Source: Silurus meridionalis
Lineage: Eukaryota; Chordata; Actinopteri; Siluriformes; Siluridae
DNA: 64,000 nt
Direction of reading: 5' to 3'
Assembly (NCBI RefSeq): GCF_014805685.1
Contig: NC_060911.1
Location: forward strand, 12,088,712 to 12,152,711
A program made the position numbers and the translations under genes. This document shows, piece after piece, positions 45,201 to 55,292 of the stretch (within the stretch, counting starts at the first letter, position 1; the number at the start of each line of letters is the position of its first letter). The notes beneath the pieces were generated by a model. The model did no database searches. It was given only the letters and a program-made list of their open reading frames with translations, and was not told the origin of the DNA.

Positions 45201-45915
45201 ACGACGGCTTGATCCCCAATGTCTAAAAACAGTTCTCCGAAGCCGTTTTGAATTTCTTGTTAATTTCCGTCTTTTTTCCCCACATACTTTTCCTGTTGCT
45301 TAATATCAGTTAATTTCAACTGATACCTTGTTAGCCACTTGTTAAGTCATTTGACCCTGAAAGCCAGTGAACAGTTCTGTACGTTTTGTAATGCAGCAAC
45401 ATTGCTATTGAGTAGATTCTCCCGCCCACTTCCAAATGCTGGTCTGAGGCTGAATGCTAAGTAGCATGATTAGTTCCTCATGACCGATCACGTTAATGCC
45501 TATGTCAAGACTGAATTTCTTATCAATATATAGAGCCACATTTTCTTAGAACAAGGTTACTATAGTTGGCTAAACCTTGTCATGAAGGGGCTGAGAAAAT
45601 CTTAAGAACGCATGCTTAAAAAAATATCTTTGAAAAATCGGCTCCTTATTGGCAATATTGTGTCACAATAAAGTTCCATGCTTTTGGGAAAAAAAAAGTG
45701 CTTTTCACCACCACTTCAGGAGCAGTAACATAAAAATGTTACCCTCTTCATAAAAATGGATGAATCTAATGACTGAGTGTGCTGATTGGAATTGTGCAAT
45801 TTAGCCAGACATACAAATAACACATCATAACCTTGTGCTCTGGTACATCTGATCAAATGCATATTATCATCTTGAGCAAATCCACTGCTTCTCTTTTTCT
45901 ACCTATCCCAAAGTA
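45201..45915. other. No recognised feature
   Basis: No recognised repeat or coding motif; a run of A is at 45690. Confidence 0.35.
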
Positions 45916-45917
45916 TC

Positions 45918-46215
45918 TTAAGATTTGGTCAGCTCCAGTTGTGTCCCACCCAGTGCTCGAATATAAAATATTGTATAATTTGTACTAAAATAATCTTGGC
46001 GAATCCCCCCCCCAGTCTATTTTTTACTTGTCATGAGGGGGTCCGAAATGCCTAATGAGGGTCCCGGATCCCCCAGCCCCCCCTCAATTCGAGCACTGGT
46101 CCCACCCCATGAAGATTTTGGACCTTCAAAGAGATGTTAAACCCCCGAGGATTCGGAGCCATCTAGAGACGTACCAGCTCCGGGCTGGATCCCACGTCAT
46201 GAAGATTTCAGACAC
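45918..46215 (+). repeat. Repeat with two copies of a catgaagattt-containing unit, split by a small element
   Basis: The units read gtcagctccagttgtgtccc then, after the insertion, acccatgaagattttggac, and a second copy gtaccagctccgggctggat then cacgtcatgaagatttcaga. The unit recurs in fish genomes; its class is unknown to me. Confidence 0.5.
45951..46098. mobile_element. 148-bp hAT-type miniature element with exact 8-bp target duplication
   Basis: The ends cagtgctcgaat (45951-45962) and attcgagcactg (46087-46098) are perfect 12-bp inverted repeats. The octamer gtcccacc flanks both sides (45943-45950 and 46099-46106), the duplication length of hAT elements. It encodes nothing. The host sequence rejoins cleanly when the element and one octamer are removed. 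Confidence 0.92.
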
Positions 46216-46299
46216 TGTATTAGACTGAAAAAAATACATTACTCATCACACACTCCGATGCTCATGATATTTCTCACTCTCCGGTGTTTGTTATGTTTT

Positions 46300-46750
46300 A
46301 ATGAATATAGAATCACACACTTGGATGAGTGTGGGTATCACATGCTGGTGATATTATTATTTGTGGTGAGAGTAGGGAGCAGGTGGAGAAAAGCCTAGGG
46401 AGGTGGAGGTACACGCTGGAGAGAAGGGGAATGAAAGTCAGTAGGAGTAAGACAGAGTACATGTGTGTGAATGAGAGGGGGGGCAGTGGAGTGGTGCGGT
46501 TGCAGGGAGAAGAGGTGGAGAAGGTGGAGGAGTTCAGGTACCTGGAGTCAACAGTGCAGAGTAATGGAGAGTAAATAAAAGAGTGCAGGCAGGGTGGAGT
46601 GGGTAAAGAAGAGTGATAGCAGGAGTGATTTGTGATAGAAGAGTATCTGTGAGAGTGAAAGGGAAAGTTTATAGGACTGTGGTTAGACCTGAGATGTTGT
46701 ATGGATTAGAGACAGTGGCATTGAGTAAAAGACAGGAGGTGGAGCTGACT
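46300..46750 (+). pseudogene. RTE-type LINE reverse-transcriptase fragment
   Basis: The open frame 46329-46574 reads HAGDIIICGESREQVEK, then RRGMKVSRSKTEYM and VEEFRYLESTVQSNGE, matching the palm and following region of RTE-type RT. The family's catalytic Y/F-A-D-D is H-A-G-D here, so the first Asp of the pair is Gly. After 46574 the homology goes on in other frames (GWVKKSDSRS area, VYRTVVRPEMLYGLET, KRQEVEL) to about 46740. It is truncated at both ends and has stops. Confidence 0.85.
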
Positions 46751-47325
46751 ATTCCCCCTAAATTCTGCTATAATAAATAAATTCAGATTCATGCTTCAGT
46801 CGATTCATCTTCTATAGATACTGTACCCTGATTCATTCTTGATAAATCATAGGGAACTTTATGGATCTTTAGGCTGTTGATGTGAAACTATCCGAAGCTA
46901 CACAGAGTGCTCCCGAATTTACTGCTTTAAGAGATTCACAAATACAATATTAGCGATTTGTGCTTATAACGTAAAATACTATAAAAAAAATCAATCTTAT
47001 CTAAAAGAATGTTTGCAAATAAATAATCAGTTTCTGCAGTGTTTCTTGACTGAGAGTCACGTGAGTAAAGGTTTGTATTGTGTCAGCTACAGTTTCCTCG
47101 TGTTGCCTGGTTTTCTTCCGCTTTCCAGATGGTTAATTCGGCTACCCAAAATTGATTCTTTGTCTGAACGAGGGTGTATATTGGTTACTGAGCAACTCAA
47201 AAACTTTGAGAATGAATTCGGACTGTAATTAATATTAACAGTCTGCTACAATGGACCAAAGGTTGCACTTAATCACCAATAACAATGATAAAACTGTAAT
47301 GAATAGACATTTGTTGTTGAGGATG
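46751..47325. other. No recognised feature
   Basis: No recognised repeat or protein motif. Confidence 0.35.
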
Positions 47326-47329
47326 AGGA

Positions 47330-47545
47330 TTCCCTTTCGAGTGCGGTTTGTCTTAAGGTTTTCTCCTCGTGCCGTCTCAGGGGATTTTTCCTCCCGCTGT
47401 CTGCACTGGCTCACTCATGAGGAACAAGCTTGCAATTATTAGAAACAAACTTATACGTTCTTAAATAACTGCTTTATCTCTATATGATGAACAATGTCCA
47501 TTGTTAAAAGTGCTCTATAAATAAAAAATTTATTGAATTGATGTA
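47330..47545 (-). repeat. Repeat family R (diverged copy)
   Basis: On the plus strand the order is reversed: tcctcgtgccgtctcagggg, then gaacaatgtccattgttaaa, agtgctctataaataaaaaa and tttattgaattg at the end. Confidence 0.65.
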
Positions 47546-48975
47546 CAGTAATTAAAATCTTTTTTTGTCAAAGAAATGCTATATGTCTCTAATAAATAGA
47601 CAAAACTGTTCACATTTTTATTAAGCTCATTAGCAGTTTGCAAAAGTAGAAAGTTTGTGTATTTGCGTAAAAACGGCAGATTTTGTTTAAGGACGAATAA
47701 AGAAACTCGCAGAAACAATATAAGACTATAACCATTGGCAATATGAGTTGACTGTCATAGAGCAACATATTGCCAACAGCAGGGGTGGTGTGATAAACCA
47801 CAATGACTTTGCCACTTCACCAGCAAATGTGACAGGGGCTGCTGTTGAAGCTATTGGAACATTAACCCCAATATGAGGTCGAATGAGATGTGCACCTGAG
47901 CCTGTTTACTTTCTCCCTGCTTTGCTACAATCTCGAGCCATTTCCGGACGTCACAAGCCATTTCGAACCTCCTAACATGATTGCAGTCTTATTATTAGCA
48001 TTTCATCCAACGCTGTGTATGAAATCACAACGTTTTTTTTTTTTCTTTCCTCCACTTGCCAGACAGAAATAACCAATTAAATTATGGGATGCCATATGGC
48101 TGCATCACTCCATGAATTTTCACAATGTCCCACTTGCAGCCAGAGTTTTACCCACAGTACTAAACACCTCAATTATTAATGCGCTCTTCTTGCATCGTAA
48201 GATAAATGTTAAAAATTAAAAAGCAGTTCCCAATATGCAGTCTTTTTCCCCTCTAACCCTCTGTTCTGTTCAGTCTGCAGCTCTGTTGCCATGGAAACCT
48301 ACATGCTTAAGAAAATGAAAGAATGATGTGCCACTGGTATTGTACTGCTAACAAAAGCAGCAAGGATTGTTAGGTCATGTAAGATAATTTGGCAAAGTGC
48401 ATTCAGTAAATCTTGTCATTAATGAGGTCAGGTATGGTAGGAAAATACCTCAAGGCATTGGGGAAGAGGTATAAAAACAAAGAGAATAAAAGTATAAAAA
48501 CATAAATAAACAGAAAATAACAGAAGCGATCAAACATGGATTCATTAAAGTTTAATTGACCCAAAACATTATAAAGGAGGTGATTTTATTCAACTTCAGC
48601 TCGGTAGGAAGCGAAGATTTTCAAAATAACTGATTTAGTGTTACAGCAGGAGCTTTACACTGTCTGTAAGGGAATCGCATGGTGTTTGAAAATCTAGATT
48701 TGGGAAAGGATCTGCAGTACTTTCACCCAAAAACTATTTTTTGGCAAGAAACTAATGTGCTACTTTTTAAACACTCATTTTCAAGCATCATGAGCTAAAT
48801 CTGCAATTAGGGATAGCAGCAGAAATCTGGACTCAAAAAGTAAACCTTTATTTTTCTCACCAATAAAGTCAGGCATTAGGGAATGTACTGTAAGCATTAA
48901 TTGCCTCTCAATGCCACTGACAACATTTTCTGATCCAGATTCTTTACACTTTCCAGATAAGGTTGTATTGATATA
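47546..48975. other. Repeat-poor sequence, no recognised gene
   Basis: The part 47810-48300 looks like unique, possibly conserved DNA. It includes gttgccatggaaac (48285-48298), a near match to the RFX X-box with one base off in the right half-site. Confidence 0.35.

Positions 48976-49032
<57 letters not shown>
48976..49032. repeat. (AAT)19 microsatellite
   Basis: An uninterrupted trinucleotide array of about 57 bases. The minus-strand poly-Ile frame through it is an artefact. Confidence 0.95.
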
Positions 49033-49091
49033 CAAACATGGTATCTAACAAAGTATCAAAGATGGATTGGTAAAATTGTAATTGAATTTTG

Positions 49092-49310
49092 AGAATTGGT
49101 GGTTCAGTGTGTAAGTCTCTGGGATACTGCTCGGAAGGTCAGGGGTTTAACCACCGGTATTTCCAAGCTGCCACTCTTAGGGCCCTTGAGCAAGGCCCTA
49201 AACCCTCTGTGCTTCAGAGGTGCTGTATCATGACTGACACTGCCCCCCCTCACCCCAGCTTCCATTCAACATTGCTGGGATATGCCAAGAAATGATCACT
49301 TCCCTGTGGG
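49092..49310 (+). mobile_element. Mermaid-like tRNA-derived SINE
   Basis: Head gttcagtgtgtaagtctctg, B-box region gtcaggggtttaacc, body ccaagctgccactcttaggg and gagcaaggccctaaaccctc. Then come tgctgtatcatgactgacac and cttccattcaacattgctgg with gatatgccaagaaatgatca. The order matches the Mermaid SINE described in channel catfish and other fishes. Confidence 0.75.
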
Positions 49311-50522
49311 ATCTGATCTAAAGTATTCTAAAATAATACACTAGATTTCCGTACTGCATTCATGCACCTCTATGGGCTCATGCTATGGAAATGGGGTGTG
49401 GTTACCTAGATTTATATCACAGTTGCACTTCTTGCTCAGATGTACTTGTAGGATTATTCTTACTCCTTTCCAAGCATATTTAGTGCTCTGTATTCTTAAC
49501 AAAGGGCCATCTGGAATTCAGCCTTGTTCAGCTTTTTGAGATTTTTTTCAGTCTCTTATGAAGGCAGCCCCTTGCATACCAATGCAACCAAGCTAACAAT
49601 GCTGGTAAAGCTAGTTAAATAAGAAGGCTACTGGCGTGTTCCAACCAGGCATTGCACAAGTACACAAGTCACAGAGCCAGAATCTTTCTCTTTCTCTCTG
49701 AATCTGCTGGTGATAGAGCCTTCCTGAGGGTAACAGACTATGGCCAGGGTGAGAAGGGTCTGTGATGAGGGCTATACAGTCAAAGTAAGAACTGTTTGTG
49801 CTGTAGATCTGCAAATGAATGAAGGCCAGGCCATCAATGATGTGCTAGAAGGTTTTCCCAAACTGTTTCAGTGACCTTTGCATGGTGGTAAAGAATGCGC
49901 TGTAGTAAATGGTCACATAGTCGCTGTGCAGCTGTAATAATTAACCCTCTGTCAACAATATGTTCCTTTGTCTTCTGATTTAAAAAAAAAATAAGGCTGT
50001 TCTTCACACATCAGGCAATTCACTGTGCTACAGTGCTATTGTTCTATTGTTCTTATAATGTCATTTGGACTTTATAAAATCCCATGTGTAAGTCTGTCTT
50101 AGTTCAGTGTTGCCTCATAGAACTCAGTACTTTGGAAGTGCCCTTCAATTTTCAGTTGACGTTTGTGTTTGGCATTTCCTCCGATTCGAACTTGATGAAC
50201 CATAAGCTGCCTTAACAGATCTAAAATTGACCTCATGCTTTCAGTTAAAAAGCATTGTCTCTCTGAGTAAAACAGGAAGTCTTTCGGGGGAACATTCATT
50301 AAACAGTGACGAGATGATAAAAATCAAACTCCCAAGTGACAATAAAAATCCATCCTGCTGTATTGCAGTATAGAAACATTTTACTGCTGGTTAGCCCTAA
50401 CCTCTGGAGGTTTGTAGGTATTTCAGTGTATTACGGTACAGGTATTCGTACTGAAGCATTCCGGTAAAGAAAATTCTGAAACTTGGAACATAGGTAAAAT
50501 TGGAAATCCATCACAAACATAT
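49311..50522. other. No recognised feature
   Basis: No recognised repeat or protein motif; an A run is at 49981. Confidence 0.35.
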
Positions 50523-50523
50523 C

Positions 50524-50732
50524 TAGTCAAGTCAAGTTTATTTCTATAGCGCTTTTTACAACATACATTGTCCCAAAGCAGCTTTACAGAATTTAACAGT
50601 TTAGGTGAACAATCTGTATTTATCCCTGATGAGCAGCCATGGCTACTGTGGCAAGAAAAACTCCCTTAGATGTTATGAGGAAGAAACCTTAAGAGAAACC
50701 AGACTCAAAATGGAACCCATCCTCTTAAAGTA
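50524..50732 (+). repeat. Repeat family R
   Basis: Starts with agtcaagtcaagtttatttc, then tatagcgctttttacaacat, cattgtcccaaagcagcttt, ctgatgagcagccatggcta, gaggaagaaaccttaagaga and cccatcctct. Confidence 0.85.
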
Positions 50733-51259
50733 TGCTAAAATAAGTAGAACAATTAAGTAGAACATATCTTTAGAAAATAAAATATTAAATGCAAAACACA
50801 AACTTATATACTCACAGCTGTATTACCCAAATTGGGTCCAACATATTTAAACTATTTAATTAAATTTTTAAAATGTATTTATTAAATTTGATTTGTTTCA
50901 TTTTAATCGATTACTCAATTATATTTAAAAATTGTATTGTACCCCCGCAGCACCTTAGTGAATTCATCTAGACATCATGTCACTTTATAAACGTAATAAT
51001 GTACAGTATTTGACCAAATACATAGTTTTAAATGTAAGTCCTAACGTTACTAAACTAAATTTTTAAAAGATTTTGTGTTGATGTTCACAAATACAAATAA
51101 TAATAGACTACTTTAGACTTTTTTTTTTTAGACTATAGACTTTTTACTAAAAATAAATTATATTTTTTTATCTCTACCCCCTGAATTTTACCAAACAGTG
51201 ATGTAAAAACCGGGGAATCTCGGAAATAAAAAAAACTCTTTGAATGAGCAGGTGTGTCC
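50733..51259. other. AT-rich sequence ending in a transposon-like terminus
   Basis: The end, ctctttgaatgagcaggtgt then gtccaaacttttggtctgta, resembles the terminus of a fish DNA transposon (Tc1-like) and leads into the minisatellite. Confidence 0.4.
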
Positions 51260-51260
51260 A

Positions 51261-51600
51261 AACTTTTGGTCTGTACTGTATATATAATATATATAAACTT
51301 TTGGTCTGTACTGTATATATAATATATATAAACTTTTGGTCTGTACTGTATATATAATATATATAAACTTTTGGTCTGTACTGTATATATAATATATATA
51401 AACTTTTGGTCTGTACTGTATATATAATATATATAAACTTTTGGTCTGTACTGTATATATAATATATACAAACTTTTGGTCTGTACTGTATATATAATAT
51501 ATATAAACTTTTGGTCTGTACTGTATATATAATATATATAAACTTTTGGTCTGTACTGTATATATAATATATATAAACTTTTGGTCTGTACTGTATATAT
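51261..51600. repeat. 35-bp minisatellite, 9.7 copies
   Basis: The unit aacttttggtctgtactgta followed by tatataatatatata repeats nine full times (51261-51575) plus 25 bases. Copies are identical except for one t-to-c change in copy 6 near 51468. The unit contains the end of a DNA-transposon terminus with its flanking TA. Because 35 is not a multiple of three and the minus strand lacks stops, all three minus frames stay open (up to 173 codons) and give a Tyr/Ile-rich repeat that should not be taken as a gene. Confidence 0.97.
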
Positions 51601-52265
51601 GTTGTGGTTTTTTTTTCCACATTTGTTTGTCCTCTTAAAGGGAATCACATCCAATCTATAGGTTGCACAATTAATCCAAATTAAGATAGCTCGAACAAAA
51701 AGTCAGAACGTGGGATCTGTGACTACAATGAGCAAGAAAGCCTCCTTTTGGTTACTGAGCTCAGGCTTTGTATTAGAATTATATGTAGCATGAATTTGCA
51801 ATATTATGTCAATGCAAAAAACTGCATATTGATAGTAGGACATTCGTGTGTAGGGGTACATGTTCATGTAGATGGGCAGCAATCCACCGATACTGCTCAC
51901 TATACATGTGAATCCAGCTGTTTAATCCAATCATCAGGTTGATATCACACATGCCCGTGATCATAGAATACTAGCGCTTTGTTTGCTCATGGGAGAAACC
52001 TGCTTTGCATATTTTAGGAAGCCGTGACTCCCCAGTGTCCGAGCCATTAAACCAAAACCAACAAAAAGACTCAGGTGTTTTCTAAGAGAGGGGAAAAAAT
52101 CCCAGCAGTGCCATGTGCCAACAGCAGGAATACAACTAGCAGGTTGTGGATGTAAGAACCATTAATTCACAGATCGGCAGCCCACTCCTGAGGCGCTAGA
52201 AGAATTGAATTAGTGGGTCATAATCTGATATGCGAGCACAGGTGCCACTCTTTTACGCTTTCTCC
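51601..52265. other. No recognised feature
   Basis: No repeat terminus or protein motif. The part 51990-52250 looks like unique sequence. Confidence 0.35.
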
Positions 52266-52269
52266 TTTC

Positions 52270-52530
52270 AAGTTTAAGTTCAAGTTCAAGTTTATTTTTA
52301 TAGCGCTTTTTACGATGGACATTGTCTCATAACAGAACAGAATAACAGAATAAGCTTTACAGAACTTAAGAATTAAAGTGAAGGATGTGTGTGTATCCCT
52401 GATGAGCAGCCTGGGACGACTGTGGCAAGGAAAAACTCCCTTAGATGAATGAGGAAGAAACCTTGAGAGGAACCAGACTCAGAAGGGGAACCCATTCTCA
52501 TTTGGGTGATATCAAGAGCGTGATTATAGT
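52270..52530 (+). repeat. Repeat family R
   Basis: Starts with gttcaagttcaagtttattt, then tatagcgctttttacgatgg and cattgtctcataacagaaca, with a local duplication of the acagaataac word. It ends gaggaagaaaccttgagagg, gaaccagactcagaaggg and cccattctcatttgggtgat. Confidence 0.85.
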
Positions 52531-52569
52531 CTTCAAACAATACAAAACAGTAGTAATTGTAAAAAAAAA

Positions 52570-52785
52570 GTTTACACACCCATGTTAAAATTGCAGGTTT
52601 ATGGTTTGAAAAAAATGAAACCAAGAGGAACCATTTCGGTGATTTTTCAACCATTAATGTGATACAATAAGCAACAAAATAGTTTAAGGGAAAAGAATGA
52701 GAAAACTGCCAAACTTTTAACTAATACACACCTTTAGCTCTTAATACAGAATTTTTACCATTTTCTACAAAAAAAGTAAAAAAAG
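52570..52785 (+). mobile_element. Terminus of another Tc1-like family
   Basis: The words agtttacacacccatgttaa, aattgcaggtttatggtttg and cgatttttcaaccattaatg-like sequence match the terminal region of a fish Tc1-type family. The SINE that follows may have inserted into it or replaced the rest. Confidence 0.5.
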
Positions 52786-52804
52786 CTGCAGGGAAATCTC
52801 TTAT

Positions 52805-52955
52805 ACTTTTACTACATTTGGTAGATGTTCTTATTCAGAGCAACTGTCAAATGTATCGCACTCATACAACTGAGCAGCTTTTGGCTTAAGAGACTTGCCA
52901 AGGGAGAGGCAGCTTGGTGAGGCTGGGATTTTAACTTACAACCTTTTTGTTAAAA
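52805..52955 (-). mobile_element. tRNA-derived SINE (family A)
   Basis: Plus strand reads tactacatttggtagatgtt, cttattcagagcaactgtca, catacaactgagcagctttt, gcttggtgaggctgggattt and taacttacaacctttttg, the reverse complement of tail, body and B-box region. Confidence 0.8.
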
Positions 52956-52961
52956 GTGAGT

Positions 52962-53730
52962 ACACCCCCCAATTTTTAGCAACCTTTTAGCAACCTTTTA
53001 AGGAACAATACTATAGAATTAAAACTTGGATATATTTTAGAGTAGTCAATGTGCAGCTTGTATATCAGTACAGAGTCACTGTCCTCTGAAAATAATTCAA
53101 CATACAGTCATTAATGTCTAAATAAATGACAACAAAAGTGAGTACACCACTGTGTGATAGTAGCTGTACGTCGTGTAACTATGCAAAGCCACATGTCCTC
53201 TTCATCATGTTCATGTTCTTGACAGGACCATACAAATGTGTGTATCTTGTATTAGGGCAGGTAAAATTTTTGCTTTGAGTTCAATTCTCTCATACTGACC
53301 ACTGGAAGTTCAACATGGCACCTCATGGCAAAGCTCTCCGCAAAAATGGCCTCAGCTATTTAAAAAAACCCTTCCTTTCCCTGTATATCTGAAATATCTG
53401 TTTTAAGTGTGAGGGATATTATTAAATAAAAATTAAAGGATTCAAATTCTCGGGATAAAAGGATACAATTTCTTTGCATTAGTTTGCATCTCCAAGCCGC
53501 ATTACAACCCAAAAGCTGTACGGAAGATGAATTTGGTACTTGATCCTAGCAACATATCAACTCTACGGAGATACTTGTAATTTGTATTGCATTTATGTTA
53601 AAAAATACTAAAATAAAATTTATATACAGTATATATGCATATATTATATAAATATACTATATACTATACTTATCTTAAGATATATGTAAATGTTAGCTGA
53701 AATGTAAGGGGTGTACTCAGAGGTGTGAGA

Positions 53731-53735
<5 letters not shown>
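52962..53735 (+). mobile_element. Internally deleted Tc1-like element
   Basis: The left end is aaaagtgagtacacccccca. Near 53285-53330 the words ctctcatactgaccactgga and agttcaacatggcacctcat mark the leader and start codon (about 53314) of a Tc1-like transposase, of which only about 20 codons (MAPHGKALRKNGLSY) survive. The right end at 53690-53733 reads tgtaaggggtgtactcagag then gtgtgagatactata. An extra internal block repeating aaaagtgagtacaccac lies at 53134-53150. Most of the transposase is missing. Confidence 0.7.

Positions 53736-53801
<66 letters not shown>
53734..53801. repeat. (TA)n microsatellite at a transposon end
   Basis: An uninterrupted TA run of about 67 bases starts at the TA target of the Tc1-like element's right end. 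Confidence 0.95.
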
Positions 53802-53806
<5 letters not shown>

Positions 53807-55136
53807 AAATACAGTATTATATTTCTATTAAGACAACATAAAAATACATTTGTATTTATGATATCATAGTCAAAAAGTACCCCAAAAGTGCAAAATAACA
53901 TGTTCATTACAGAACAAATAATTACAGAAAATAAATGTAAATCGAAAATGTTGACACTGACACTGATCCTTGAGTAATCCTACTACACAAAAGGATTTTT
54001 TTATTAAACTGTCTTGGGAAAGAAATGTTAAATATTTACTACATCCACTCCAATATTATTTCTGTTCTAAAGCATATTAATGATGCACTGGTAGAAAAGA
54101 CTTGAAACTTAAGACCCCAAGTGTCTTTTTGGCCTTCTATAAAACATACCATGTTATTCACAGCTGAAGTTGGGGCTTAGAAAGCCCTCTCCAATATACA
54201 TTAATCTTTTGTGTAACACAAGCACATTAATCAACTGTCAAGTAAGGCTAAAACAATTTAACATCAGCAAATTAAATTAATGAGGCTGTTCTTTCAAAAC
54301 AAACCCAGAACATGGCACCTGTAGAGCAGCGGCATATAGATGCTGTATATATGTGCAGACAATTTCCAGCGCTGATATGTCTGTCACAATCCATTACAGC
54401 TGGTGTGCTCAGAGAGCCTCCATGAGCCAAATGTTAGTGCATCACACCTTTTTCCGTGTATTGGTTAATGTATTAAATTCCCTCCTGTTCGGTTATTACT
54501 GTCGAGGAACTCAATTTACCGATCTCAGCGGATACGAGAGAGCAATTCTGAAAGGCCAGAATCAGGTTACCAGTGTTGTGTATCAGAGTGAAAGCGAAAA
54601 ATAAGGGAAGGGGAAATTCACCAGTGGAAGCCTAAGCATGATGTTCTCTGGCAACACTTTTTGTATTTTTTCCTGCTGTCACCTCATGGATAAAAAAACG
54701 TAATACGGTTCATTCCGACAACTTAATGAATATAAATTCATATCGTGCTAGTCTTGGGATTTGAAAATGGTGACATTTTCCCCAAAAAAAAAAAAAAAAA
54801 CCCTCTAGCCTTTAAAAACACACCCAAGACATTATGTTCCATGCTGTATTTTCATTATTCTTGTGAGAGATTAATGGTTGTCTGTTGCACTGATGTTACA
54901 GGTGGGTGTTTCTTTTAAAATGGTGCTTAATAAAAGTACAAAAAAAACCCATACTGTTGCTGCTGGTGGCATTATGGGTAAACTGCGTCAACATTAGTCA
55001 TTATTTTATACATTATTAGAATTATAACAGACAAACATAGAGCACATTGCCTAAACCAAATTCGCCTGATCAAATTATACCACTTACTGATATGCAAGAC
55101 ACTCTGGAGTGGATTTTTTACTTTTAGGACTAAAAT
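53802..55136. other. No recognised gene
   Basis: Contains an A run at 54785. The part 54160-54610 looks like unique sequence; its ORF 54353-54604 has no recognisable motif. Confidence 0.35.
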
Positions 55137-55139
55137 GGG

Positions 55140-55292
55140 AAGTGTTTGCTCACTGGATAAGGTGTTGGCCTTCTAATTAGTAGGTCATAGGTTCAAATCC
55201 CAGCCCCACTAATCTGTCACTGCTGGGTCCTTGCGCAAGGCCCTTAACCCTTTTTAAAAGGGTTTCTGCCAAATGTCATAAATGGAAATGTT
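55140..55292 (+). mobile_element. tRNA-derived SINE (family A)
   Basis: Head tgctcactggataaggtgtt, B-box region ggttcaaatcccagcc, body gtcactgctgggtccttgcg and shortened tail gggtttctgccaaatgtca. Confidence 0.8.

Noticed and set aside
48285..48298. Second X-box
   Set aside because: The right half-site has A where the consensus needs a pyrimidine, so it is only a near match.
51174..51620. CRISPR-like regularly spaced repeat
   Set aside because: Units are head-to-tail with no spacers between them and the DNA is eukaryotic; this is a minisatellite.
51133..51654. Three overlapping minus-strand open frames of 144-173 codons
   Set aside because: They are translations of the 35-bp minisatellite, which lacks stops in every minus frame. 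Repetition every 35 residues and identical content in three frames show they are not a gene.
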